Shown here in pieces: positions 1 through 8,237 of a stretch of DNA of 64,000 bases. Location: NCBI RefSeq assembly GCF_000319305.2, contig NZ_AMWJ02000002.1:1612001-1676000 (forward strand). Direction: 5' to 3'. The stretch is from Pseudomonas bharatica CSV86. Its GTDB lineage: Bacteria; Pseudomonadota; Gammaproteobacteria; Pseudomonadales; Pseudomonadaceae. The notes beneath the pieces are model-generated. The model made no database searches, had not been told where the DNA came from, and saw only the letters and a list, made by a program, of their open reading frames with translations. Position numbers and translations under genes: made by a program. Within the stretch, counting starts at the first letter, position 1, and every line of letters begins with the position of its first letter.

Positions 1-2
1 GC

Positions 3-629
3 AAGCTGCAGCAAATGACCGGCACCACGCTGGGTGCCGACATCTGGCTGCACAAGGTGCTGCCCATGGGCGGCGGCATCGGCGGTGGCAGCTCGGATGC
101 GGCGACCACCCTGCTCGCCCTCGATCATCTGTGGCAGACCGGCTGCGGTGAAGACCGGCTCGCCGAGCTCGGCCTGGGCCTGGGCGCCGACGTGCCGGTG
201 TTCGTTCGCGGCCATGCGGCCTTTGCCGAAGGCGTGGGGGAAAAGCTCACGCCCGTCGATCCGCACGAGCCCTGGTACGTCGTGCTGGTTCCGCAAGTGT
301 CTGTAAGTACGGCGGAAATTTTTTCGCATCCTTTGTTGACACGTAATTCAAAGCCCATTAAAGTGCGCCCCGTTCCCGAGGGAAACAGTCGAAATGACTG
401 TCAAGCGGTAGTTGAGCAAAGTTACCCAGAAGTACGTAACGCCTTGAATTTGTTAAACAAATTCACTGAAGCAAGACTCACCGGCACTGGAAGTTGTGTG
501 TTTGGGGCCTTCCCAGACAAAGCTGAAGCTGATAGAGTTTTGGCCCTTCTTGCAGAGACCCAAACAGGGTTCGTGGCAAAGGGAAGCAATGTTTCGATGT
601 TGCATCGCAAGCTACGAAGTCTGCGCTAG
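3..629 (+). CDS. ispE: 4-diphosphocytidyl-2-C-methyl-D-erythritol kinase, 5' end missing
   Basis: IspE is the GHMP-family kinase that phosphorylates CDP-methylerythritol in the MEP isoprenoid pathway. The frame is open from the window edge, so the N-terminus lies upstream. Visible are the GHMP glycine-rich ATP loop (MGGGIGGGSSDAATTLLAL, about 20 residues into the fragment) and the C-terminal LTGTGSCVFGAF motif. The gene is followed by tRNA-Gln and prs, the usual Pseudomonas order. Base composition changes sharply inside the gene: from about position 300 codons become A/T-rich (TTT, TTG, AAT, GTA, AGT), while the first part is strongly GC-biased. Confidence 0.95.
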   Translation, partial: KLQQMTGTTLGADIWLHKVLPMGGGIGGGSSDAATTLLALDHLWQTGCGEDRLAELGLGLGADVPVFVRGHAAFAEGVGEKLTPVDPHEPWYVVLVPQVSVSTAEIFSHPLLTRNSKPIKVRPVPEGNSRNDCQAVVEQSYPEVRNALNLLNKFTEARLTGTGSCVFGAFPDKAEADRVLALLAETQTGFVAKGSNVSMLHRKLRSLR

Positions 630-663
630 GAATCGAGTACCAGGTACTCGCAGCAACAGATAC

Positions 664-738
664 AGGGGCGTCGCCAAGCGGTAAGGCAGCAGGTTTTGAT
701 CCTGCCATGCGTTGGTTCGAATCCAGCCGCCCCTGCCA
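664..738 (+). tRNA. tRNA-Gln (anticodon UUG)
   Basis: Full cloverleaf. The acceptor stem AGGGGCG (664-670) pairs with CGCCCCT (728-734), followed by discriminator G and an encoded CCA. The anticodon loop TTTTGAT sits between GCAGG and CCTGC and gives anticodon TTG. The T-arm has the standard TTCGAAT loop; its stem (GTTGG/CCAGC) contains one G-T wobble. It lies between ispE and prs, the conserved Pseudomonas position. Confidence 0.95.
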
Positions 739-786
739 TTTTCCTTATACTCATCCAGGTATACCCTCAGCCTTCAGGTACTGCGC

Positions 787-1728
787 GTGTCCAAGATGAT
801 GGTCTTTACGGGGAACGCCAACCCCGATCTGGCTCGGCGTGTCGTACGTCAGCTGCATATCCCACTGGGTGATGTTTCTGTCGGCAAGTTCTCCGACGGC
901 GAAATCAGCACTGAGATTAATGAAAACGTTCGCGGTAAGGACGTCTTCATCATTCAGCCGACTTGCGCGCCAACCAACGATAACCTGATGGAACTGGTAG
1001 TGATGGCCGACGCCTTCCGCCGCTCCTCAGCGTCCCGAATCACCGCTGTGATTCCTTACTTCGGATATGCCCGCCAGGACCGCCGTCCGCGTTCGGCGCG
1101 TGTTGCAATCAGCGCCAAAGTCGTCGCTGACATGCTCACCGTCGTAGGTATCGACCGTGTTCTCACCGTCGACCTGCACGCTGACCAGATCCAGGGGTTC
1201 TTCGATATTCCGGTAGATAACATCTACGGCTCCCCCGTCCTGGTGGATGACATCGAAGACCAGCGTTTCGAGAACCTGATGATCGTCTCCCCGGACATCG
1301 GTGGTGTCGTGCGTGCACGCGCCGTCGCCAAGTCCCTGGGCGTGGATCTCGGTATCATCGACAAACGCCGCGAGAAGGCCAACCACTCCGAGGTGATGCA
1401 CATCATCGGTGACGTCGAAGGACGTACGTGCATTCTGGTCGACGACATGGTCGATACCGCCGGCACCCTGTGCCATGCGGCCAAGGCCCTGAAAGAACAC
1501 GGCGCTGCCAAGGTTTACGCCTACTGCACGCACCCTGTACTCTCCGGTCGCGCGATCGAGAACATCGAGAATTCCGTGCTCGACGAGCTGGTGGTGACCA
1601 ACACCATCCCGCTGTCCGCCGCTGCACAAGCCTGTGACCGTATCCGTCAACTGGATATCGCACCGGTCGTCGCCGAAGCGGTTCGCCGCATCAGCAACGA
1701 AGAATCGATCAGCGCGATGTTCCGCTAA
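787..1728 (+). CDS. prs: Ribose-phosphate pyrophosphokinase (PRPP synthetase)
   Basis: Makes PRPP from ribose 5-phosphate and ATP for purine, pyrimidine, NAD, histidine and tryptophan synthesis. With the GTG start at 787 (product begins MSKMMVFTGNANPD) the protein is 313 residues, the usual pseudomonad length; the frame stays open further upstream, but that part overlaps the tRNA and is not conserved. Visible motifs are the flexible loop RQDRRPRSAR near residue 100, the metal-binding DLHADQ, and the PRPP-binding loop ILVDDMVDTAGT near residue 217. A strong hairpin terminator follows the stop. Confidence 0.97.
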   Translation: MSKMMVFTGNANPDLARRVVRQLHIPLGDVSVGKFSDGEISTEINENVRGKDVFIIQPTCAPTNDNLMELVVMADAFRRSSASRITAVIPYFGYARQDRRPRSARVAISAKVVADMLTVVGIDRVLTVDLHADQIQGFFDIPVDNIYGSPVLVDDIEDQRFENLMIVSPDIGGVVRARAVAKSLGVDLGIIDKRREKANHSEVMHIIGDVEGRTCILVDDMVDTAGTLCHAAKALKEHGAAKVYAYCTHPVLSGRAIENIENSVLDELVVTNTIPLSAAAQACDRIRQLDIAPVVAEAVRRISNEESISAMFR

Positions 1729-1763
1729 GGCATCAGCCTCGCGAACATCCGTTGACGTAAAGC

Positions 1764-1802
1764 GCCCCGCCCCAACACCGGTTGTTGGGGCGGGGCTTTT
1801 TT
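1764..1802 (+). terminator. Rho-independent terminator after prs
   Basis: A perfect 13-bp stem, GCCCCGCCCCAAC (1764-1776) with GTTGGGGCGGGGC (1784-1796), has a 7-nt loop and is followed by TTTTTT. It separates prs from rplY. Confidence 0.93.
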
Positions 1803-1866
1803 GCCCTTTCCGCTTTGGCGCTGGTCGCAAGCCCCATTCGGAACAGGCTAATTTTGGAGATACAAA

Positions 1867-2460
1867 ATGACCGATTTCATCCTGAACGCCCAAGCGCGTA
1901 CTGACCTGGGGAAAGGTGCGAGCCGCCGCCTGCGTCATGCCGCCAGCATCCCTGCCGTTGTCTACGGTGGTAACAAGGACGCCGAGTCCGTAACCATCCT
2001 GGCCAAGGAAATCGCCAAGCTGTTCGAAAACGAAGCTGCCTTCAGCCACGTTATCGAACTGAACGTCGATGGCAAAAAGCAGAACGTCATTGTCAAGGCA
2101 ATGCAGCGTCACCCAGCCAAGCAGTACATCATGCACGCTGACTTCGTTCGCGTCGTTGCTGGCCAGAAACTGACTGCCGTTGTTCCGGTTCACTTCATCA
2201 ACGAAGAAGCTCCGGTCAAGAAAGGCGGCGAGATCTCCCACACCCTGAACGAGATCGAAGTTTCCTGCGAAGCCAAGGACCTGCCTGAGTTCATCGAGGT
2301 TGACCTGGCCAACGCTGAAATCGGCACCATCGTTCACCTGTCGGACCTGAAAGCTCCGAAAGGCGTAGAGTTCGTCGCTCTGGCCCACGGTGATGACAAG
2401 GCCGTTGCCAACGTTCACGCTCCGCGCGTTGCTCCTGAAGCAGAAGGCGCTGCCGAGTAA
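1867..2460 (+). CDS. rplY: 50S ribosomal protein bL25 / general stress protein Ctc
   Basis: Binds 5S rRNA in the large ribosomal subunit. The 197-residue protein has two domains: an N-terminal L25 domain (about residues 1-90, with motif GKGASRRLRHA) and a C-terminal TL5/Ctc beta domain (about 95-185). This is the long Ctc form, unlike the 94-residue E. coli L25. The start is supported by TTTTGGAGATACAAAATG. It lies between the prs terminator and pth, as in other pseudomonads. Confidence 0.97.
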   Translation: MTDFILNAQARTDLGKGASRRLRHAASIPAVVYGGNKDAESVTILAKEIAKLFENEAAFSHVIELNVDGKKQNVIVKAMQRHPAKQYIMHADFVRVVAGQKLTAVVPVHFINEEAPVKKGGEISHTLNEIEVSCEAKDLPEFIEVDLANAEIGTIVHLSDLKAPKGVEFVALAHGDDKAVANVHAPRVAPEAEGAAE

Positions 2461-2536
2461 TCCACTCGGTTCGCCGGTGTTGCCCGGATTGCGGCGCTGA
2501 TGCCGCAATCCCCAACTCCAAGGAAGAGCCCCTGAC

Positions 2537-3120
2537 GTGACCGCCATCCAGTTGATCGTCGGCCTGGGAAACCCGGGCCCCGAATACGAACAGACCCGGC
2601 ATAACGCAGGGGCTCTTTTCGTTGAACGCATCGCCAGCGCCCAGCGCGTCAACCTGACCGCTGACCGCAAGTATTTCGGCCTGACGGCAAAATTCAGCCA
2701 TCAGGGCCACGACGTTCGCCTGCTGATCCCCACCACCTACATGAACCGCAGCGGCCAGTCCGTTGCCGCTCTGGCCAACTTCTTCCGTATCGAGCCAGAT
2801 GCCATCCTGGTGGCCCACGACGAACTCGACCTGCCCCCGGCGTCGCCAAACTCAAGAAGGGTGGCGGCCACGGCGGGCACAACGGCCTGCGCGACATCAT
2901 CGCGCAGCTCGGCAACAAGAACGACTTTCACCGTCTGCGGCTTGGCATCGGCCACCCGGGTGATGCCAAGCTGGTGTCCAACTTCGTCCTGGGCAAGGCG
3001 CCCCGCGCCGAACAGGACAAGCTCGACGCCAGTATCGATTTTGCCCTCGGCGTGCTGCCGGACATCCTCGCCGGCGAATGGGCGCGTGCGATGAGAGAGC
3101 TGCACAGCCAGAAGGCCTGA
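2537..3120 (+). CDS. pth: Peptidyl-tRNA hydrolase, interrupted by a one-base frameshift
   Basis: Recycles tRNA by cleaving peptidyl-tRNA; essential in bacteria studied. The GTG start at 2537 follows AGGAAGAG. The first frame gives the catalytic GLGNPG, RHNAG and HDELDLP motifs, then turns to nonsense after codon 100 at a run of five C (2834-2838). Adding one C restores GVAKLKKGGGHGGHNGLRDI and an open frame to the TGA at 3118-3120, for a 194-residue protein of normal length. The intact downstream half argues for sequencing error or a very recent mutation. Rejected alternative: a functional 185-residue protein ending at 3094, because its C-terminus has no family similarity. Confidence 0.9.
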
Positions 3121-3141
3121 CTTCACGAAGAGGGATTCACC

Positions 3142-4242
3142 ATGGGATTCAATTGCGGCATCGTCGGCCTGCCCAACGTCGGCAAGTCCACCCTGTTCAA
3201 CGCCTTGACCAAATCCGGCATCGCGGCGGAGAACTTCCCCTTCTGCACCATCGAGCCGAACAGCGGCATCGTGCCGATGCCGGACGCCCGCCTGGACGCC
3301 CTGGCGGCCATCGTCAAGCCGCAGCGCATCCTGCCGACCACCATGGAATTCGTCGACATCGCCGGCCTGGTGGCGGGCGCGTCCAAGGGCGAAGGCCTGG
3401 GCAACAAGTTCCTCGCCAACATCCGCGAGACCGACGCCATCGCCCACGTGGTGCGCTGCTTCGAAGACGAGAACGTGATCCACGTTTCCAACAGCGTCGA
3501 CCCCAAGCGCGACATCGAGATCATCGACCTGGAACTGATCTTCGCCGACCTCGACAGCTGCGAGAAGCAACTGCAGAAGGTCGCGCGCAACGCCAAGGGC
3601 GGCGACAAGGAAGCCCTGGCGCAGAAAGCCATCCTCGAAAAACTCATCCCGCACTTCACCGAAGGCAAGCCGGCGCGCAGCCTGATGAAGAACATGGCTG
3701 ACGACGAGAAGGCGGTGATCCGCGGCTTCCACCTGCTGACCAGCAAGCCGGTGATGTACATCGCCAACGTGGCCGAAGACGGCTTCGACAACAACCCGCA
3801 CCTGGACGTGGTGCGTGCCATCGCCGAAGAAGAAGGCGCGGTGGTGGTGCCGGTGTGCAACAAGATCGAAGCTGAAATCGCCGAGCTGGACGAAGGCGAA
3901 GAGAAGGACATGTTCCTCGAGGCCCTGGGCCTGGAAGAGCCTGGCCTGAACCGCGTGATCCGTGCCGGCTACGCCCTGCTCAACCTGCAGACCTACTTCA
4001 CTGCCGGCGTGCAGGAAGTCCGCGCCTGGACCGTGCGCGTCGGCGCCACCGCGCCACAGGCTGCCGGCGTGATCCACACCGACTTCGAAAAAGGCTTCAT
4101 CCGCGCCGAAGTGGTCGCCTACGACGACTTCATCCAGTACAAGGGTGAAGGCGGTGCCAAGGAAGCCGGTAAATGGCGCCTGGAAGGCAAGGACTACATC
4201 GTCAAGGACGGTGACGTGATGCACTTCCGCTTCAACGTCTGA
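3142..4242 (+). CDS. ychF: Redox-regulated ATPase YchF (Obg family)
   Basis: A universally conserved P-loop protein that binds ribosomes and hydrolyses ATP rather than GTP; linked to oxidative stress control. The 366 residues start with GIVGLPNVGKSTLFNALT (P-loop near residues 9-20), followed by the G3 region FVDIAGLVAGASKGEGLGN. NKIE replaces the NKxD guanine-specificity motif, which fits ATP preference. A coiled-coil insert and a C-terminal TGS domain follow. It lies 21 nt after pth and is probably co-transcribed with it. A hairpin terminator follows. Confidence 0.97.
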   Translation: MGFNCGIVGLPNVGKSTLFNALTKSGIAAENFPFCTIEPNSGIVPMPDARLDALAAIVKPQRILPTTMEFVDIAGLVAGASKGEGLGNKFLANIRETDAIAHVVRCFEDENVIHVSNSVDPKRDIEIIDLELIFADLDSCEKQLQKVARNAKGGDKEALAQKAILEKLIPHFTEGKPARSLMKNMADDEKAVIRGFHLLTSKPVMYIANVAEDGFDNNPHLDVVRAIAEEEGAVVVPVCNKIEAEIAELDEGEEKDMFLEALGLEEPGLNRVIRAGYALLNLQTYFTAGVQEVRAWTVRVGATAPQAAGVIHTDFEKGFIRAEVVAYDDFIQYKGEGGAKEAGKWRLEGKDYIVKDGDVMHFRFNV

Positions 4243-4258
4243 TTCCTGCGCTGAAATG

Positions 4259-4300
4259 AAAAGCCCCTGTGAGCCTCGGCTCCAGGGGGCTTTTCGTTTT
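4259..4300. terminator. Bidirectional terminator between ychF and the GST gene
   Basis: AAAAGCCCC (from 4259) pairs with GGGGCTTTT (to about 4294), with inner GAGCC/GGCTC pairing and a trailing T-rich tract. It sits between convergent genes and has A-rich and T-rich flanks, so it can serve both strands. Confidence 0.85.
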
Positions 4301-4932
4301 CAGGCCTGCGCCGACCGGCCCGGCATCAGCTCATAGGGTGACTTCCAGCCCGGCAGGTCGCGGATCCTGTCTTTCCACGCCTCGATATGACGGTATACGG
4401 CGAGGTCCATGCCCGTGTCTTCCGGCATGAAGACATAGCCCGCCAGGGACAGGTCGGCAATGGTCAGGCGCTCGCCGAGCATGAAGGAACGCTTGGCCAG
4501 GTGTGCATCGACGATCTCGTAGGCCGCCTTTGCGCGTTCGCGAAGGAAGGTGGTGACCGGCGTCTCGCCGCTGTGCTTCAGCCCGTAGATAAAGCGCAGG
4601 GTGGCGTAGTAGGAGGTGAACTTGTGGTTGTCGAAGAGCATCCAGCGCCAGATCTCGCGGCGCTCCTCTTCGCTTTGCGGCCCGAAACGACCGCTGTACC
4701 CGGCCAGGTAGTCGAGGATCAAGGCCGACTGGGTCAGCGTCTGCCCGGCATGTTCCAGCACCGGCACTTCGCCCTGCTCGTTGACCTCGTCGCGCCAGCC
4801 AGCCTGGCGTGTCTGTCCGTGGAAGAAATCGACGAACACCGGCTCCCAGTCCAGGCCACTCAGTTCGAGCATCAACGCAGCCTTGTAGGCGTTCCCGGAC
4901 TCGGCAAAACAATGCAACTTGAACTCTGACAT
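4300..4932 (-). CDS. Glutathione S-transferase family protein
   Basis: A 210-residue cytosolic GST-fold protein. The N-terminal thioredoxin-like domain (about 1-80) begins KLHCFAESGNAYKAALMLELSG and ends at the conserved QSALILDYL segment; the C-terminal helical domain carries ERLTIADLSLAGY, the GST N-capping box. The ATG at 4932 follows GGGAGCGTC; longer in-frame starts upstream run into a REP repeat and are rejected. Substrate is not evident. It is convergent with ychF. Confidence 0.88.
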   Translation of the reverse strand: MSEFKLHCFAESGNAYKAALMLELSGLDWEPVFVDFFHGQTRQAGWRDEVNEQGEVPVLEHAGQTLTQSALILDYLAGYSGRFGPQSEEERREIWRWMLFDNHKFTSYYATLRFIYGLKHSGETPVTTFLRERAKAAYEIVDAHLAKRSFMLGERLTIADLSLAGYVFMPEDTGMDLAVYRHIEAWKDRIRDLPGWKSPYELMPGRSAQA

Positions 4933-4970
4933 GACGCTCCCTTTCCCCTTGGAAAACGACGCGTTCCAGG

Positions 4971-5146
4971 TAGGAGCTGGCTTGCCTGCGATGGACCGCA
5001 AAGCGGTCCCAAATCCATCCAGCACGAGCATGCGCCATACAACAACGCTGGATTCAGCGCCTGTCTGATCGCGATCAACCAGACGACCCGGCGTAGCCGG
5101 TTTTGGGACCGCTGCCGCGGTCCATCGCAGGCAAGCCAGCTCCTAC
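4971..5146. repeat. Diverged REP pair (REPIN-like)
   Basis: Two inverted copies of a REP variant (TAGGAGCTGGCTTGCCTGCG near 4971; its complement at about 5126-5145) flank a spacer of about 110 bases. A second nested inverted pair is present (ACCGCAAAGCGGTCC / GGACCGCTGCCGCGGTCC). No gene is seen in the whole 4933-5230 interval. Confidence 0.8.
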
Positions 5147-5230
5147 AGTGACCGCGTAGCCGTTGGTTGCTTGCAAGCCTTCGGAGCAAAGCATGTCTTG
5201 GCGGGAAGGGTCAATTGCCAGCGCCAGCAG

Positions 5231-6573
5231 TTACTCCGTTCGCAGATCCACCGCCAGATCCCGCGCCGCCTTGGTCGCCAGCACGCTCATCAGCTTGCCC
5301 ATCTCGTCCTGCCGTCCGGTTCCGCCGTCACCGGCGCCCATCATGACAGACGGCACCGGTGCACGAGCTGCCGCCTCGGCCCACGCCTGGTTGATCCGCA
5401 CCAACGCATCGAGCTTCGCCTGCAACGCACCGTCGGCCTTGATCGACGCCGCCCGGGCATAGGCTTCGGCATCAGCGGTTATCTTGGTCGCTTCACCTGT
5501 AACCCGGCCTTGTCCCGCAACAGTTCGGCGGTCTTCTTCTCGATCTCGGCGCGGCGCTGCTCACGTTCGGCATTGATCAGGGTGAGCTGTTTTTCGGTCT
5601 CGGCCTGGGTGGTGCGCTCGATCTGCTGGCGCAGGCTTTCCTGGCGCTTGGCTTCGACATCCTTGGCACCGCGGGCGGAGACCAGTTGCTTCTCCTCCTC
5701 TTCCTTGAGCCGGTTCTGCCGGGCCACGGCCAGCTCGGCAAGAGCCTGCTGCACACGGACCATACGCTCCTGATACTGCGGATTTGGGTCGATGTGAGTG
5801 ACCCGGGCGTCCACCACATCCACGCCGAACAGGCGGAACTGCTGTTGCTTGCGGATTTCCACGCCGTGCTCGTCGCGCAGCTTCTCGATGACGAAGCGCG
5901 TGGAGATGCTGTCGCCGTATTGCCCCTGATCGGTGCCGGCCTGGAGGATCGCCGTCTGCGCCGGCGAGTGGTCACGCTGGACCCGCACTTCCTTGCGTTT
6001 GGTCAGGTACAGGCCATCACGCAACTGGTTCTCGAACTCGGCGCCAAACTGGTTGCGGTCGCCGGCGTAGTAATCGTCGGCACTCATCAGCGAGGCGGTG
6101 GCCTGCAGGGTTTCCTTGACCGCGGGGAGCAAGGCGCGCTGCAGGAAGTTCTCCGGCGTGCGGTACTCATGGGCGATGGTCAGGAAGGCTTCGCCGCTCG
6201 GCATGCGGAACTGGGTGCTGAACTCGGCCTTGGCATCGACGTTGCCAAGGAACACGATCGGCAAGGTGCCGACCGTCACCGTCGGATTGCCGCTGGCATG
6301 GGTATCGCCCTGCAACGCCGACTGGACGCCAATGGTGCGCTTCCACACCGTTGTGCGCCCGAACCACTGGGTGGCATAACCCACATCCTCGACCACCTTC
6401 TCCTCGCCGAAGATCGTGCGCACGTGGGCCATCTGGCCGGCTTCGTTGTAGAAGAACACCTGGTTGAACAACGCGGCGCAGGCACCGATGGCAATCAGAG
6501 GAATAGCGGCCAGGGCGATGGTCTTGCGGCTGACGCGGGGTAGATCGACGTTTGGCAGTGAAAGATTGGACAT
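5231..6573 (-). CDS. SPFH/prohibitin-family membrane protein, one-base frameshift near the 3' end
   Basis: A membrane-anchored SPFH (HflC/prohibitin-like) protein. The start at 6573 follows AAGGAGACGTCC. One N-terminal transmembrane helix (about residues 18-38, TIALAAIPLIAIGACAALF) leads to an SPFH domain (about 45-270) and a charged coiled coil (about 275-375; RQNRLKEEEEKQ, QRRAEIEKKTAELLRD). The frame ends early with VKRPR* because one base is missing near 5489-5492. Adding it gives VKATKITADAEAYARAASIK and joins the segment running to the stop at 5231 (LVRINQAWAEAAARAP). Likely forms a membrane scaffold; partner unknown. The paired repeat 6700-6771 lies upstream. Confidence 0.8.
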
Positions 6574-6699
6574 GGACGTCTCCTTGAATGAGGGACGTGC
6601 ATGCTCGTTGGGGGGCATTTCCCCAGCAATGAGGGGATTCTGCTTGAGCCGTGGGAAACATCTGGCTTAAGCAGGCGGTAAATGGCCGAACGCGTACCC

Positions 6700-6771
6700 T
6701 GTGGGAGCTGGCTTGCCAGCGATAGCTGTAGTGAATTCACTATCGCCATCGCTGGCAAGCCAGCTCCCACA
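6700..6771. repeat. REPIN (inverted REP pair)
   Basis: TGTGGGAGCTGGCTTGCCAG and its exact complement flank a short spacer (GATAGCTGTAGTGAATTC...). The right end touches the insertion sequence, which begins 3 bases later. Confidence 0.9.
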
Positions 6772-6822
6772 GAGTGGACTGCCCCCAAGAAGTTGGAGAC
6801 TAATCCAACCCTTGGGGGAGTT

Positions 6823-7344
6823 ATGAGTAAGTACACCGAGCAGTTCAAGCTCACAGCCATCACTGCCTACCTGGAGGGCACCGATGGTTTCCGAAAGGTA
6901 GCCCGGCATTTCGGTATCGATTTCAGCCTGCTGAGGCGCTGGGTGGCGAGCTATAAAGCCCGTTCCACTATCAGTCCCATACCTCACGGTCAGCGCTACG
7001 ACATCAATTTCAAGCGCAGGGTTGTGCAGTACATGCGCGAGCATCGGCTTTCCCTGCGTAAAACGGCAGCTCACTTCGGCTTGGGACAGTCCTCCCGGGT
7101 AGGCATTTGGGAGCACCAGTACTACAGTGGCAACCTTGCCACCTCTACTGCCACTCAACGAAAAAAGCCTGCCGACGTGTCCAAGAAGATCAAGCCACTC
7201 AAACCCACTGACACTGACGACGCGCTGAAGCCGCGAGATCAGCTCATGGCAGAACTCGAGTATCTGCGCATGGAGAACGCTGTCCTAAAGGAGCTGAAGG
7301 CTTTGAGAGAGCAGAAGGAGCGAAGGCCAGAGAAAAAACGCTGA
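6823..7344 (+). CDS. IS3-family transposase OrfA
   Basis: A 173-residue DNA-binding subunit. It contains two helix-turn-helix units of the IS150 type (TAITAYLEGTDGFRKVARHF near residues 10-30 and RLSLRKTAAHFGLGQSSRVGIWE near residues 75-97) and a leucine-rich coiled coil at the end (LMAELEYLRMENAVLKELKAL). The reading frame closes with GAG AAA AAA CGC TGA, and the A6 run at 7333-7338 lies where -1 slippage would fuse it to OrfB. Confidence 0.92.
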   Translation: MSKYTEQFKLTAITAYLEGTDGFRKVARHFGIDFSLLRRWVASYKARSTISPIPHGQRYDINFKRRVVQYMREHRLSLRKTAAHFGLGQSSRVGIWEHQYYSGNLATSTATQRKKPADVSKKIKPLKPTDTDDALKPRDQLMAELEYLRMENAVLKELKALREQKERRPEKKR

Positions 7345-8180
7345 TCGTCTCAAGACTCCGAACCCGATTCCCGCTGTCAGCGTTGTTGGCCCTGGTCGAG
7401 TTGTCGAACAGTACCTTCTACTACCAGCTCAAAAGCCTTCAAAAGCCGGATAAACATGCCGATCTGAAAGAGCTGGTGAGTCAGGTCTATCACAAGGAAA
7501 AAGGGCTCTATGGGTATCGGCGCGTGACGCTTGCGATCAAGAATCAAGGCATCCTGGTGAACAAGAAGGTTGTGGAGCGGCTGATGGCCGACCAAGGTTT
7601 GCGGGCGGTTGTGCGGCCTAAAAAGTATCGGTCCTATCGAGGAGAGATAGGCAGGATTGCCGAGAATCTGCTGGAGCGAAACTTCATCGCCCAGCGGCCC
7701 AATCAGAAGTGGGTGACTGACGTAACCGAGTTTAAAGTGGCTCAGCAAAAGCTCTATCTCTCACCAGTGATGGACTTGTACAACAGTGAGATCGTGGCCT
7801 ACGAGATCGCTCGCCGCCCAGGCTATGAGCTGGTGGGGAATATGCTGGAAAAAGCTCTGAGTAGCTTGGGAAAGGAGCCGAAGCTGGTCATCCACTCTGA
7901 TCAGGGATGGCATTATCAGCAGCGCCAATACCGCGAAAAGCTTGAGCAGCGTGGCGTAAAGCAGAGCATGTCGCGCAAAGGGAATTGCCTGGATAACGCC
8001 GCTATGGAAAGCTTCTTCGGCACACTCAAGTCTGAGTTTTTCTATTTGAAGCGGTTTGAGAGCATCGAAGAGCTGACCACCGGTCTGGACGAGTACATCC
8101 GCTACTACAACCATGACCGCATCAAGCTGAGGTTAAACGGCTTAAGCCCTGTCGATTACAGGGCCCAAGCTGCTAGCTAA
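7335..8180 (+). CDS. IS3-family transposase OrfB (DDE integrase), made by -1 frameshift
   Basis: Catalytic DDE retroviral-integrase-type domain (rve). The first Asp is in WVTDVTEF, the second in VIHSDQGWHYQ, and the Glu in DNAAMESFFGTLKSE. The HTH_21 region with GYRRVTLAIKNQGILVNKK precedes it. The frame is open through the A6 run of orfA; the first internal start codon is a TTG at 7383, so synthesis as an OrfAB fusion by -1 frameshifting is the family rule. No inactivating mutation is seen. Confidence 0.92.
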   Translation, partial: KTLIVSRLRTRFPLSALLALVELSNSTFYYQLKSLQKPDKHADLKELVSQVYHKEKGLYGYRRVTLAIKNQGILVNKKVVERLMADQGLRAVVRPKKYRSYRGEIGRIAENLLERNFIAQRPNQKWVTDVTEFKVAQQKLYLSPVMDLYNSEIVAYEIARRPGYELVGNMLEKALSSLGKEPKLVIHSDQGWHYQQRQYREKLEQRGVKQSMSRKGNCLDNAAMESFFGTLKSEFFYLKRFESIEELTTGLDEYIRYYNHDRIKLRLNGLSPVDYRAQAAS

Positions 8181-8237
8181 AACTGTCCAACTTTTCGGGG
8201 GCAGTCCAGAGTCCGTGTCCGGCCGTCAACTTTCTTC

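Larger units (their letters stand above)
6775..8208 (+). mobile_element. IS3-family (IS150-like) insertion sequence, 1434 bp
   Basis: Terminal inverted repeats begin TGGACTGCCCCC at both ends and match at 22 of 25 positions (left from 6775; right ends at 8208). A 3-bp direct repeat GAG flanks the element (6772-6774 and 8209-8211), as expected for IS3-type target duplication. It carries orfA and orfB in a -1 frame relationship. All parts look intact, so the element may be active. It is inserted directly beside the tail of a REP pair. Confidence 0.95.

Noticed and set aside
1027..2670. 547-codon open frame on the minus strand
   Set aside because: Spans prs, its terminator and rplY in antisense; no independent support.
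2834..2838. Programmed frameshift in pth
   Set aside because: No known programmed frameshift in pth, and five other one-base deletions in the window make an error more likely.
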